Shown here: positions 1 to 7,775 of the stretch, piece after piece | Numbering within the stretch: the stretch's first letter is position 1 | Layout of the letters: every line of letters starts with the position of its first letter | Source: Bradyrhizobium liaoningense | Lineage (GTDB): Bacteria; Pseudomonadota; Alphaproteobacteria; Rhizobiales; Xanthobacteraceae | Reading direction: 5' to 3' | Assembly: GCF_018130955.1 (NCBI RefSeq) | Contig: NZ_JAFCJM010000073.1 | Location: forward strand, 1 to 34,641 | DNA: 34,641 nucleotides | Position numbers and translations under genes: made by a program | Notes under the pieces: model-generated | Databases searched by the model: none | The model's input: the letters and a program-made list of their open reading frames with translations, nothing else | What the model was told of the DNA's origin: nothing

Positions 1-157
1 CACCCGCTCATGCCCTGTGCATTGCGTAGCGTAGGAGTTGCGTTGAGAGCGTCAGGGTCGGCGGATCAAAGCCGGTCGGCCTTACCAAATGGCCGAAAGA
101 CATCCGTCGGTTACAGCCGACTTTTGCAACAAAATCGGCCCTTCAGAGACCTCGGGG

Positions 158-199
158 GATGTCCGCTTTTTCGCCGCTGTTAGGGGTGGAGCGGACATC
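158..199. repeat. Short inverted repeat GATGTCCGCT / AGCGGACATC
   Basis: Perfect 10-bp arms lie at 158-167 and 190-199 with a 22-base spacer. The sequence before it (1-157) shows no gene. A related but imperfect version occurs near 7750-7780 at the edge of the right-hand DUF736 remnant. It resembles a dispersed intergenic palindrome, but I cannot count copies in the genome. Confidence 0.6.
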
Positions 200-625
200 G
201 GGCGGACAGCTGCTTAATGAGTACACGTCCTAGACAGCTACAATAAACGCACGGCGGCCGGCGAGCAGCTCTGGTACGTCGATGCGCGTTAGAAAGATCA
301 GCGTAACCACGCCATCCCCGCCCTGGCCTGACGCACCGCCAAGGCTGGAAGAGAGCCTGCTTAGCGCCAACTCAGCCCCCGCCAGCGACGGGCCCACATG
401 GTCTTTGTCGCCGTTCTCTCCGGGGCAGATCACGCCCGCCTGACGTCGGGTGTCCAGAGGGAATGATCTGGAAGTCGGGATGGGTCTCGGCGCTCTTGCC
501 GCAGACCGGATGATGCAGATGCGGGCCAGTAGCAACACCTGTCCGGCCTTCCCATTGTAGCTGCGAGATCGTCTTGTCCCGCCCGATCGGGCGGGTCTTG
601 TCCTCTTCTGTTGTCGGCGGGGCCG
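180..625 (-). repeat. Left arm of a ~0.45-kb inverted repeat
   Basis: Read on the minus strand this stretch is clearly the same sequence as plus-strand 7306-7775. Shared tracts include the end of the DUF736 remnant (GTGGTTACGCTGATCTTT), the GTGTACTCATTAAGCAGCTG tract and the GGCCCCGCTGACAACAGA-like tract at the other end, with scattered mismatches and small indels. The two arms face each other about 7 kb apart and enclose the relaxase, NTase, trb, DUF2285 and intact DUF736 genes. Recombination between them would invert the inside. Confidence 0.75.
212..600 (-). pseudogene. Degenerate DUF736 gene (left copy)
   Basis: DUF736 is a family of about 105-residue proteins found in alphaproteobacterial conjugative elements; its function is unknown. 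Here the minus strand shows pieces of the family in different frames: SAETHPDF in one frame, then GDKDHVGPSLAGAELALSR and GQGGDGVVTLIF in another. The pieces align with the intact gene at 6739-7062 (SAETHPDF, KDYVSLSLAAPEFGPRKLY, GQDDDSVFALIW). The normal N-terminus is not readable and at least one frameshift is present, so it cannot make a DUF736 protein. It shares changes with the right-hand remnant that the intact gene lacks, so the two remnants are each other's closest relatives. Confidence 0.75.
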
Positions 626-633
626 GGCCGCGC

Positions 634-1383
634 GCAATCGATCGCACGATCGCTAGTGTCGCCGCCCGGCACGACGGCTTTTATAGCGACCGTCTGCATC
701 GGGAATTCGATCCGCAAGCATCCGGCGAATATGTCGGGTCGCACGTGCGGCGCCTGGAGGCGATGCGGCGCGAGGGGATGGTCAGCCGCCTTGCCGATGG
801 CAGCTGGAACGTCGGGCGGGATTATCTGGACCGGGCGCTTGAATACGAGCAGCTCCAGCAAACGCGCAATCCGGTGCGGGCCGCGGTGCTGTCATGGCAA
901 CGGCTCGAGGATCTGCCGCAGGCGCTGGGTGCAACCTGGCTCGATCGCAAGCTTGTTGGGAAGGAGCCCGATGAGCTCGCATCGACCGGCTTTGGGGCGG
1001 AGGTGGAGACGGCGCTCCGAACAAGACGGCAATGGCTGATCGAGCAGGGGCTCGCGCGAGAGCAAGGCGGCCAGATGCGTTTTGCCCGGAATATGCTCGA
1101 GACGCTCGAGGCGCGCGAGCTGGCGAGGACTGCGGCCGACATATCCGCGCGAACCGGCCTTGAACACGTCGACGTCAAGTCCGGCGACAAGATCGAGGGT
1201 GTCTACCGGCGCATGCTGACGCTGAACAACGGGCGGTTCGCCCTGATCGAGCGGTCCCACGAGTTCGTGTTGGTGCCGTGGCGGCCGGTGCTGGAGCGGG
1301 CGCGCGGGCAATTGGTCACCGGTCAGGTCGGCGGGGAGGGCATATCCTGGTCGATCGGCATCAAGTGCGGGATTGGACGATAG
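634..1383 (+). pseudogene. Relaxase C-terminal fragment (DUF3363)
   Basis: About 250 residues match the DUF3363 region that forms the C-terminal half of VirD2-like relaxases of alphaproteobacterial conjugative elements. Recognisable blocks are HVRRLEAMRREGMVSRL, GATWLDRKLVG, RQWLIEQGLA, RELARTAADISARTGLEH, GVYRRMLTLNNGRFALIE and FVLVPWRPVLERARGQ. The catalytic N-terminal nuclease half (His triad and Tyr) is absent. The open frame begins inside the inverted-repeat arm (574-633), which is unrelated to relaxase, so a rearrangement removed the front of the gene. The last residues (WSIGIKCGIGR) match the family's usual ending, so the 3' end is natural. It cannot nick an origin of transfer. Confidence 0.85.
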
Positions 1384-1479
1384 AGGCTGGATTGCGCCGG
1401 CGACAGCTCACCCTCCCCGCGAGGCTGTTCGCGAGGACCTTTTGGATTCACCATATAAGCATTTGAAAATATTTATCAT

Positions 1480-1505
1480 TATACTATTTTTGCGATTTTA
1501 GTATA
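1480..1505. promoter_or_regulatory. Upstream palindromic operator TATACTA-N12-TAGTATA
   Basis: Arms of 7 bp at 1480-1486 and 1499-1505 with a 12-base centre. The second site at 1533-1558 has the same arms and the same 12-base centre. The two centres are 53 bp apart, close to five helical turns. The stretch 1440-1560 is much more AT-rich than its surroundings. It precedes the nucleotidyltransferase gene and probably binds its regulator, which is not encoded nearby. Confidence 0.6.
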
Positions 1506-1530
1506 TCTCTGTATCCTCCGACTTCCAAAA

Positions 1531-1560
1531 GCTATACTATTTTCGCGAAAATAGTATAGC
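1531..1560. promoter_or_regulatory. Perfect 30-bp palindrome before the NTase gene
   Basis: Bases 1531-1560 read the same on both strands, centred on TTTCGCGAAA with TATACTA/TAGTATA outer arms. It ends 10 bases before the ATG at 1571, so a protein bound here would cover the start region and block expression. A terminator is unlikely because no gene reads into it closely and a second copy with the same geometry lies 53 bp upstream. Confidence 0.7.
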
Positions 1561-1570
1561 GGGGTCTGCC

Positions 1571-2713
1571 ATGGCGCCGAACCAACGTCTCGATATCTCC
1601 TACCAGACGCTCTACTCGGAGCTCGTCCAGCGGAGCCTGGATGAAAGCTTCACGTCCGAATTCTCCGCCAACGGTCGGTTCGTGGCCGTCGAGGTCAAGG
1701 GCAAAAAATACTGGTACTTCGACACGCCCAAACCTGAAGGGGGCGCCCAGGATCGCCGCTACGTGGGTCCGGTGGATGACCCGGAAATCACCAAGAGGGT
1801 CGAAGCGTTCAAGGACCTGAAGGCCGACCTCAAGGGACGCCGCCGTCTCGTGTCCACACTGACGCGCCAGGCCTATCTGCCGCGTCCTCTGCCGATGGCT
1901 GGCCAAGTGGTGGAAGAACTGGCGAAGGCGGGCTTCTTTCGTATGAGGGGCGTGCTCGTCGGCACCGTTGCCTACCAGTGTTACTCCGCTGTACTCGGCC
2001 GACGCTTGGATGCGGTCGCCATGCAGACCGGCGACGCCGACTTTGCGCAATTCCATGAAATTTCGGTCGCGATCAAGGACTCCATGCCTCCGATCCTGGA
2101 GGTGCTTCGACATGTCGATCCAACCTTCCGCGAGGTTCCGAGCCAGGCCGACGGCAGGGTCTCCACCCAATTCGTTTCGAGGGACAACTTCAAGGTGGAA
2201 TTCCTGACGCCGAACCAGTGGTCCGATGACCAGGCCGGCAAACCAGTCCCGATGCCGGCTTTGGGCGGGGCGGCCGCACTTCCGCTCCGCTTCCTCGACT
2301 ACCTGATCTACCAGCCCATCCGCGCCGTGCTGCTGCACGGTGCGGGCTTGTCAGTCCTCATTCCATCGCCCGAACGCTACGCCATCCACAAGCTCATTAT
2401 CGGGTCCCGCCGCAAGGAGGATCGAGACGCAACCGCCAAGAGTGCGAAGGATCGGCTTCAGGCCCGATCGATCACTGAGGCGATGATCGCAAATCGGCAG
2501 CACGCTGATCTTGCCTCTGCTTTCATGGAGGCATGGGATCGCGGCGATCAGTGGAAAGCCGCGATACGCACCAGCATCGCGACCTATGACGATGACTTCC
2601 AGATGTCGCTCCGAACCGAACTTGCGAAGGGTGTATCCGAGCTCGGCTCCGATCCAGCCGATTACGATCTGGCAGATAAGTCCACCGGCGAGCCGGCTCC
2701 AACGCCAAAATGA
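1571..2713 (+). CDS. GSU2403-type nucleotidyltransferase-fold protein
   Basis: A 380-residue soluble protein of the NTP_transf_8 (GSU2403) family, a branch of the polymerase-beta-like nucleotidyltransferase fold. The N-terminal ~70 residues have the family's KKYWYFDTP and RRYVGP blocks. The nucleotidyltransferase core follows with a GT-x-AY element at 131-135 (GTVAY) and the likely metal-binding DAD at 155-157. A helical C-terminal part contains PERYAIHKLI and SRRKEDRDATAK. Relatives include AbiEii/MenT-type toxins in the same fold, but toxicity here is inference and no antitoxin-like gene adjoins it. The ATG lies just after a 30-bp palindrome, suggesting tight repression. It sits between relaxase and trbE remnants, so it may be cargo of the decayed element. 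Confidence 0.8.
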   Translation: MAPNQRLDISYQTLYSELVQRSLDESFTSEFSANGRFVAVEVKGKKYWYFDTPKPEGGAQDRRYVGPVDDPEITKRVEAFKDLKADLKGRRRLVSTLTRQAYLPRPLPMAGQVVEELAKAGFFRMRGVLVGTVAYQCYSAVLGRRLDAVAMQTGDADFAQFHEISVAIKDSMPPILEVLRHVDPTFREVPSQADGRVSTQFVSRDNFKVEFLTPNQWSDDQAGKPVPMPALGGAAALPLRFLDYLIYQPIRAVLLHGAGLSVLIPSPERYAIHKLIIGSRRKEDRDATAKSAKDRLQARSITEAMIANRQHADLASAFMEAWDRGDQWKAAIRTSIATYDDDFQMSLRTELAKGVSELGSDPADYDLADKSTGEPAPTPK

Positions 2714-2893
2714 CCTTGGGGCAGGCCTAGTACCGGTCTCGAGCTTCCTGCTCCAATGTCGCCTCGACCAGCAGCAGCGGCAGCACAAGCCTGCATCAAC
2801 ATGATCGCCTCTGCCACGCGGGTGCTGCCAATGAGGATGCCGATATCGGCATGCCGATTACGTCCGCGTCACCGATTATGCTGGAGACCGCGC

Positions 2894-4444
2894 CTATCGA
2901 CGGAATTGCAGCGCGAGCATCGAAAGCAGGACCGACTTGCCCGCTCCCGTAGGTCCGACAATGATGGTGTGCCCGACGTCCCCGGCGTGGAGCGACAACC
3001 GAAACGGGGTCGCCCCCTTGGTCTTGGCGATCAGAAGCGGCGGGCCGTCAAGGTGCTCACACCGTTCGGGTCCGGCCCACACCGCCGACAGCGGACACAT
3101 ATGGGCGAGGTTCAGGGTGTGGACGATCGGCTGGCGGATGTTGGCATAGGCTTGGCCCGGCAGACTGCCGAGCCAGGCTTCGACGGCGTTGACGCTTTCG
3201 CGGATGGCCGTGAAGCCGCGGCTATTGATCACCCGCTCGACCGCACGGATCTTCTCATCAGCCTGATGGGAGTCCTCATCGCTTACGCTAACGGTCGTGG
3301 TGATATAGCCGAAGGCGACCAGATCGTCGCCGAGCTCGGAGAGCGCCGCGTCGGCATCAAGTGCCTTGTTGCTGGCGTCAGTGTCGAGCAGCGCCGCCTG
3401 CTCGTTGAACATGACCTCCTTGAGGATCGCTCCGAGCGACTTCCGCTTGGCAAACCACTGCCGCCGGTATCGCGACAGAGTTGCGTTTGCCTGCGTACGG
3501 TCGAGCGGAATAAACCGGGTTGCCCAGCGATAGGCAATGCCGAGCCGATTCAGTTCATCGAGCAAGCCTGGAAATGTGACGTGCGGAAACCCAAGGACCG
3601 TCAACACGCGCAGATGGCTCCGCCCGATCGCCGGCGACAGTCCCCCAGTCAAAGGCTCATCGCTTAGGAAACAATCGAGATAGGCCGGGATCTTGGGAAC
3701 GCTGACCGGATGGCGCTTGGTCGAGATGCAGCTATGAAGATAGGTGAGCGCCTCCGCATCGCTGAGAGGCCAGATCTCGGGCAAGACTGACGAGAGCAGA
3801 TCGATCACCCGATCGGTTTCCTGGATGAACCTCTGGAGATGATCGCGATAGCCCTTCTCGTTGCTGGCAAACCTCTGTTGCTCATCAATCTCACCGTCGA
3901 TGTCCCCTTGCTTGGGGGTTTTGCTCGACGGGACGCGCTGAGTGCGTTGTTCTTTTCGCGCCGCGCGATCCCTCGCCTTGGGACGCTCCAGAAACAGGCC
4001 TTCCAGGCGCGAGACCGTTTCGGCCGGCGGCAAATACATCAGCGTAAGATGGAGCACACTTTCGAAGTGCTGCCCGCCGGGGCGTGACGGATCCTCCCAC
4101 GCCACCCCGGCGGGGCCTTCGAAACCGGCCCGTCGCTCCTCATCCACCAGCCACGACACCGGATCGGGAAATTCCGACCTCGGATATTCGCCAGTTGGGA
4201 TGCGCGTGGCATCGAAGAAGAGGGCCCAGCCTGAGCCAAAGCGCTTCAGAACGTTGTTGACGCGAGATACGACGCTCATCAGTTCGGCCTCGGTCGCACT
4301 GTCGAGGTCCGGCCCGCGGTAGCGTATCGTCCGTTGGAAGCTGCCGTCCTTGTTGAGGATGACGCCTGGCGCGACCAGGCATGCCCAAGGCAGCCAATCA
4401 GCCAGCCGATAGGCATTGCCGCGGAATTCTCTCAAGTTCAGCAT
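2894..4444 (-). pseudogene. trbE: TrbE, 3'-truncated VirB4-family ATPase
   Basis: TrbE is the large VirB4-type ATPase that powers assembly of the conjugative type IV secretion apparatus at the inner membrane. The start MLNLREFRGN at 4444 is chosen because its ATG overlaps the trbD stop (ATGCTGA), which is normal for this operon. The frame gives 516 residues and includes the CagE/TrbE N-terminal domain (RADWLPW-like start, SVVSRVNNVLKRFGSGWALF, GRSHLRVLTVLGFPHVTFPG). It ends 12 residues after Walker A (GPTGAGKS, 497-504). The family is about 800 residues long and needs Walker B and the C-terminal domain, which are missing. The next 180 bases (2714-2893) show no trb sequence, so a deletion removed the rest of trbE and trbJ onward. 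Not functional as an ATPase. Confidence 0.9.
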
Positions 4445-4695
4445 GCGAGCTGTCCCTTGTGCTTGGTGTGACGGATGGCGACCTCGACGAAGGCCGGATC
4501 GCGTTTGGCAAGCCACACGACCGCGCTGTGGCCGATGACCCAGAGGATGAGGCCTGCGAACCAAGGGCGCAGGCCGAGCGCCAGCACGGCCGAGAGGGTC
4601 CCGATCAGGATGGCGGCCGCACGCGGGGCGCCGCCGATCAGGATGGGTTCGGTCAACGAGCGGTGGAGCACGAGCTCAAAACCATCGGGACGCAT
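4438..4695 (-). CDS. trbD: TrbD, conjugal transfer inner-membrane protein
   Basis: An 85-residue VirB3-like protein that in related systems works with TrbE/VirB4 in the inner membrane. It begins MRPDGFELVLHRSLTEPILI, which is the typical TrbD start, and has two hydrophobic segments around 26-42 and 47-62 (AAAILIGTLSAVLALGL, WFAGLILWVIGHSAVVWL). The ATG overlaps the trbC stop as TGATG, and its own stop overlaps the trbE ATG, so translation of the three is coupled. The much longer upstream open frame is only antisense or out-of-frame trbC sequence. The gene is intact, but its partners are broken. Confidence 0.9.
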   Translation of the reverse strand: MRPDGFELVLHRSLTEPILIGGAPRAAAILIGTLSAVLALGLRPWFAGLILWVIGHSAVVWLAKRDPAFVEVAIRHTKHKGQLAC

Positions 4696-5063
4696 CAGAT
4701 CAGAGCTCCGCCGCCGAACGAGAAGAACGACAGGAAGAACGAGCTCGCAGCGAAGGCGATTGAGAGGCCAAATACGACCTGGACCATCTTGCGGAATCCG
4801 CCGGAGGTGTCTCCGAAGGCCAGAGATATGCCGGTCACTGTGATGATGATGACGGCGACGATCTTGGCGACGGGTCCCTGCACGGACTCCAGGACTCGTT
4901 CGAGCGGAGCTTCCCAGGGCATGCCCGAACCGGCAGCGTGTGCCGCCGTGGCGCTGAGCAGCACGCAAGCCGACGCTGCACCGAGCGTGACCAGCGGCAA
5001 TCCGCTGACCGAGCAGAAGCCGCGCAGGCGAGAACGCACCTTGAGAGATAGGCGAATGGACAT
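4695..5063 (-). CDS. trbC: TrbC, conjugative pilin precursor
   Basis: A 122-residue VirB2/TrbC-type pilin. The ATG at 5063 is preceded by AAGGAGA at good spacing. The N-terminus is a long basic signal region (MSIRLSLKVRSRLRG) followed by a hydrophobic stretch ending in ATAAHAAGSG, a likely signal peptidase site near residue 43. Two membrane segments follow (VAKIVAVIIITVTGISLAF and VVFGLSIAFAASSFFLSFF), the usual hairpin of these pilins. The gene lies 17 bases after trbB and overlaps trbD by one base. It appears intact, but no complete pilus apparatus is encoded in this window. Confidence 0.88.
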   Translation of the reverse strand: MSIRLSLKVRSRLRGFCSVSGLPLVTLGAASACVLLSATAAHAAGSGMPWEAPLERVLESVQGPVAKIVAVIIITVTGISLAFGDTSGGFRKMVQVVFGLSIAFAASSFFLSFFSFGGGALI

Positions 5064-5080
5064 TTGCAGTCTCCTTGAGG

Positions 5081-5880
5081 TCAGGGGCGATGGGATGTGT
5101 TTGGAAGTCCGGGCGGGGTCTCGAGCAGGTAGTCGCCAGACGGGTCGAGACCTTTGAGTTCGGCGACGGCCTCGATGCGTCGCGCTGGCCCTCGCCCCTT
5201 GATGAAGACGATCAGATCGATTGCCTCGGCGATGAGCCGGCGCGGCACGGTTGCGACTGCTTCCTGGATGAGCTGTTCGATCCGGTAGAGCGCAGCTCGG
5301 GCCGAGTTGGCATGAACAGTGGCAATCCCGCCGGGGTGACCGGTATTCCAGGCTTTCAGCATGTCGAGGGCTTCGGCGCCCTGACCTCACCGACGATGAT
5401 GCGGTCGGGCCGCAGGCGCAGCGTGGAGCGGACAAGATCGGCAAGGCTCGCGACGCCCGGCTTGGTTCGGAGCGTCACGGCATCCTTGGCATCGCAACGC
5501 AGCTCGCGGGTGTCTTCGATAATGATCACCCGCTCCTCTAGCCCGGCGATCTCCGCAAGAAGCGCATTGGCAAGCGTGGTCTTGCCCGACCCGGTGCCGC
5601 CGGCGATCAGGATGCTGCGCGCCTCGGTCACCGCGGTTGTCAGCACCTTAGCCATCAATGGCGAAGCAATCTGCGCCTTGACATAATCGGATAGCCGGAA
5701 CGTGGTCGTTGCCGGCTTGCGAATGGCAAAGCAAGGGGCGAGCGCGACCGGCGGCAAGACACCTTCAAAGCGTTCACCCGTCTCGGGGAGTTCCGCCGAG
5801 ACAATCGGAGACGAACCGCCCGCTTCCGCCCTCACGTGGCTGGCGACAAGCCGGATGATCCGCTCGGATTGGCCACGAGC
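5081..5880 (-). pseudogene. trbB: TrbB ATPase, 5'-truncated and frameshifted
   Basis: TrbB is the VirB11-type hexameric ATPase of the Trb conjugation system. The readable sequence starts inside the protein (SERIIRLVASHVRAEAGG), continues through SAELPETGERFEGVLPP, Walker A GGTGSGKTT, the VIIIEDTREL block and RPDRIIVGEVR. There the frame breaks. The downstream frame resumes exactly where expected with DMLKAWNTGHPGGIATVHAN. Loss of one G in the GGGCG tract near 5376-5383 explains the shift, so a sequencing error there cannot be excluded. The missing 5' end cannot be an error of that kind: at about 5877 the sequence runs straight into the DUF2285 gene, so the original start and first ~60-70 residues were deleted. 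Confidence 0.88.
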
Positions 5881-6638
5881 CGCCGCGTGCGATCGCGCAA
5901 GAATTGACTATGCCCGTGCCATTCCTCAGTGACTTTCTTCTCTCCGAAGATCGCGATTGCGATCTGTCGGTAGGTCTTGCCTTTCAGGCTCTCGTCGAGC
6001 GCGATCAGGGCCTGGTGCAGGCGCTCGCCGCTTGCGAAGGGAGGCTTTTGAATCGCTGCAAAGTCCACGTCGGTAAAGCGCTGGAGACGTCTTAGAAGCT
6101 CGGCTTGAGCTGTCAGATCGTCGAGATCATGCAGCTCATAAACCGGCGTAAACGCCGCGGTCAGCACCGGAAACCCTTGGATTTCGACAGGAACACTGAC
6201 GCCATTGCGCTTCATGACGACCAGCGGGACACCGTCCGCGCCGATCACCGCATGCCGTTCGGCTTTGAAATCGGACAGGCGCCGGATGCTTGCCTCGCCC
6301 TCGTTCGGCTTCCTGGCACTGAGGCGAACCACCCGCTTCAGAGCGCTGACATGCCAAAATGCAGTTGTCTTGCGAGCGCCGAGCCTTGGGTCGGCGAAGG
6401 CATAAAGCCCCCACTTCTCGGCTTGCAGAAACCGCCGCCTGAGCCGCAACAGCTTCGTGCCATCGTTCAGCGTGATGCACGGCAGGCGCTGAGGCACGCT
6501 GCTTCGCCAGTCGGCGATGTAGTCGGCGTTCCGTCGCAAGAACTCCCAGGCCCAGTCGCCGCCATCATAGGCCGTGGGCGAGCCAGAACCGGCGCGATCG
6601 CTGTCCTTGCCTTGCTTGGAATTCACCGAACCGTTCAC
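5832..6638 (-). CDS. DUF2285-family protein, 3' end replaced by trbB sequence
   Basis: A 268-residue protein of the DUF6499/DUF2285 type carried by many rhizobial integrative conjugative elements; members are thought to act in control of transfer, which is family inference. The N-terminal block WEFLRRNADYIADW and C-terminal block GKTYRQIAIAIFGEKKVTEEW with RDRTRRLVA are diagnostic. The start is a GTG with GGGGAG about eight bases upstream; an ATG start at a similar place is absent. After RRLVA the frame reads NPSGSSGLSPAT, which is trbB DNA in the wrong frame, so the natural last ~20 residues are lost. The deletion that joined the two genes also beheaded trbB. The helix-turn-helix-like region before the joint is kept, so partial function is possible. 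Confidence 0.8.
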   Translation of the reverse strand: MNGSVNSKQGKDSDRAGSGSPTAYDGGDWAWEFLRRNADYIADWRSSVPQRLPCITLNDGTKLLRLRRRFLQAEKWGLYAFADPRLGARKTTAFWHVSALKRVVRLSARKPNEGEASIRRLSDFKAERHAVIGADGVPLVVMKRNGVSVPVEIQGFPVLTAAFTPVYELHDLDDLTAQAELLRRLQRFTDVDFAAIQKPPFASGERLHQALIALDESLKGKTYRQIAIAIFGEKKVTEEWHGHSQFLRDRTRRLVANPSGSSGLSPAT

Positions 6639-6665
6639 TAGGCGCTCCCCGAACCACTAATACAA

Positions 6666-6687
6666 CTTTGGATCGATTTGTCCAAAG
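6666..6687. promoter_or_regulatory. Palindromic operator CTTTGGA-N8-TCCAAAG
   Basis: Perfect 7-bp arms at 6666-6672 and 6681-6687 with an 8-base spacer, about 28 bases before the GTG of the DUF2285 gene and on the 5' side of it. Size and position fit a dimeric repressor or activator site controlling that gene. The binding protein is unknown. Confidence 0.5.
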
Positions 6688-6700
6688 AGCGCGCGAGCAC

Positions 6701-6730
6701 GGCCCCCGCGAGCAGCTCTCGCGGGGGGCC
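6701..6730 (-). terminator. Strong GC hairpin after the DUF736 gene
   Basis: GGCCCCCGCGAG (6701-6712) pairs with CTCGCGGGGGGCC (6718-6730), with one bulged base and a 5-base loop, starting 8 bases past the DUF736 stop. There is no T-run, so it may be a processing or Rho-assisted structure and not a classical intrinsic terminator. Confidence 0.5.
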
Positions 6731-6738
6731 GGCCGGCG

Positions 6739-7062
6739 TCAGTCCGCCGGATTCCAGATCAGCGCAAACACGCTGTCGTCGTCCTGGCCGGCGGCGCGGC
6801 CGAGATTGGCGTAGAGCTTGCGCGGTCCGAACTCCGGCGCTGCCAGCGACAGGCTCACATAGTCCTTGCGGCTGTTCTCGCCGCGGCGGATCCAGCCTGC
6901 CCCGATCTCGACGCCTTGGGTGAAGACGCGGAAGTCGGGATGGGTTTCGGCGCTCTTGTCGCGGTTCGGGATGATATCGATGTCGGCCCGGATAGAGACG
7001 GTCTTGAGCTGGCCCTTGTAGCTGCCGTTGTCGTTCTTGGTGACGTATCCGATCGCGGTCAT
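6739..7062 (-). CDS. DUF736-family protein (intact)
   Basis: A 107-residue protein of the DUF736 family, which accompanies relaxase and DUF2285 genes in alphaproteobacterial conjugative elements. No biochemical role is established. The start at 7062 (MTAIGYVTKNDNGSYKGQLK) has GAGGAAG just upstream and matches the usual family start. Family blocks are IIPNRDKSAETHPDFRVF, WIRRGENSRKDYVSLSLA and APEFGPRKLYANLGRA, ending FALIWNPAD. No signal peptide or membrane segment is present. The 5' region on the minus strand (7063-7300) carries an inverted repeat AAGCTTTTTT (7186-7195) / AAAAAAGCTT (7241-7250). The only complete one of three DUF736 copies here. Confidence 0.9.
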   Translation of the reverse strand: MTAIGYVTKNDNGSYKGQLKTVSIRADIDIIPNRDKSAETHPDFRVFTQGVEIGAGWIRRGENSRKDYVSLSLAAPEFGPRKLYANLGRAAGQDDDSVFALIWNPAD

Positions 7063-7305
7063 GGTCTTCCTCTTCTGCTTTTCCCGCGAGGAGCCGATCC
7101 CCTCGCGATGGCGAGACCGTGATGGGAAGCGAAACGCCTTCGAACCCGCCTTCGGGGCGCAGCGCATGCGGAGCACCTGAGCGACAAGCTTTTTTGAAGC
7201 GGAGCGACCGCGAGGAGCCGGATCTTTTCGTCCGGCGGGGAAAAAAGCTTGCGAGCGAGGGTTTTGGCAGGCGGGGCGCTTCCCATAGGTCTCTTCGCCA
7301 CGCAT

Positions 7306-7735
7306 GACGGGATCGGCCCCGCTGACAACAGACGAGGACAAGCCATCCCGGTCGGGCGGAACAAGACGTTCTCGCAGCTACAATGGGAGGGCGGGACAGG
7401 TGTTGCTACTCTCCCGCATCTGCATCATCCGAACAGCGGCAAGACCGCCGAAACCCATCCCGAGATCCGATCATTCCCTCTGGGCACCGACATCGGGCGG
7501 GCGCGAACTGCCGCGGATAGACGGCGACAAAGACTACGTGAGCCTATCACACGCGGCGCCCGAATTCGGCCCGCGCAAGCTCTACGCCAATCTTCGCCGC
7601 GCCGCCAGCCAGGACGACGACAGCGTGGTTACGCTGATCTTTTGCATCGGCTGGCTAACGCGCATCGAGCTATCAGAGCTGCTCGCGCCCGCCGCGCTCT
7701 TTATTGCTGCGGTCTATGCCGTGTACTCATTAAGC
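7306..7735 (+). pseudogene. Degenerate DUF736 gene (right copy)
   Basis: Plus-strand fragments in two frames match DUF736: GKTAETHPEIRSF in one frame, then DYVSLSHAAPEFGPRKLYA and QDDDSVVTLIF in another. The N-terminal third is unreadable, with an indel-scrambled version of the GSYKGQLK block (CTACAATGGGAGGGCGGGAC). The end is also altered, continuing as CIGWLTRIELSEL. It is the mirror image of the remnant at 212-600 and shares its lesions, so a single decayed copy was probably duplicated in inverted orientation, or both came from a family of decayed copies. Confidence 0.75.
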
Positions 7736-7775
7736 AGCTGGCCGCCCGATGTCCGCTCCACCCCGATGAGCGGAC
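7306..7775 (+). repeat. Right arm of the ~0.45-kb inverted repeat
   Basis: Counterpart of minus-strand 180-625. Homology fades just after the GATGTCCGCTCCACCCC tract near 7765. The following bases to 8032 contain no recognisable gene. Confidence 0.75.

Noticed and set aside
1571..2713. Toxin-antitoxin pair at the NTase gene
   Set aside because: No partner antitoxin frame lies on either side within 200 bases; only the operators are visible, so a pair is not claimed.
2756..3667. Long plus-strand open frame of 303 codons
   Set aside because: It is antisense to trbE, whose minus-strand sequence is clearly a VirB4-family protein; the plus-strand product has no recognisable content.
4381..5157. 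Plus-strand frame of 258 codons
   Set aside because: Antisense to the trbC-trbD region, where the minus strand gives recognisable, correctly overlapped proteins.
180..7775. Composite transposon bounded by inverted repeats
   Set aside because: The repeat arms encode decayed DUF736, not a transposase, and I see no target-site duplication or terminal inverted repeat of an insertion sequence.
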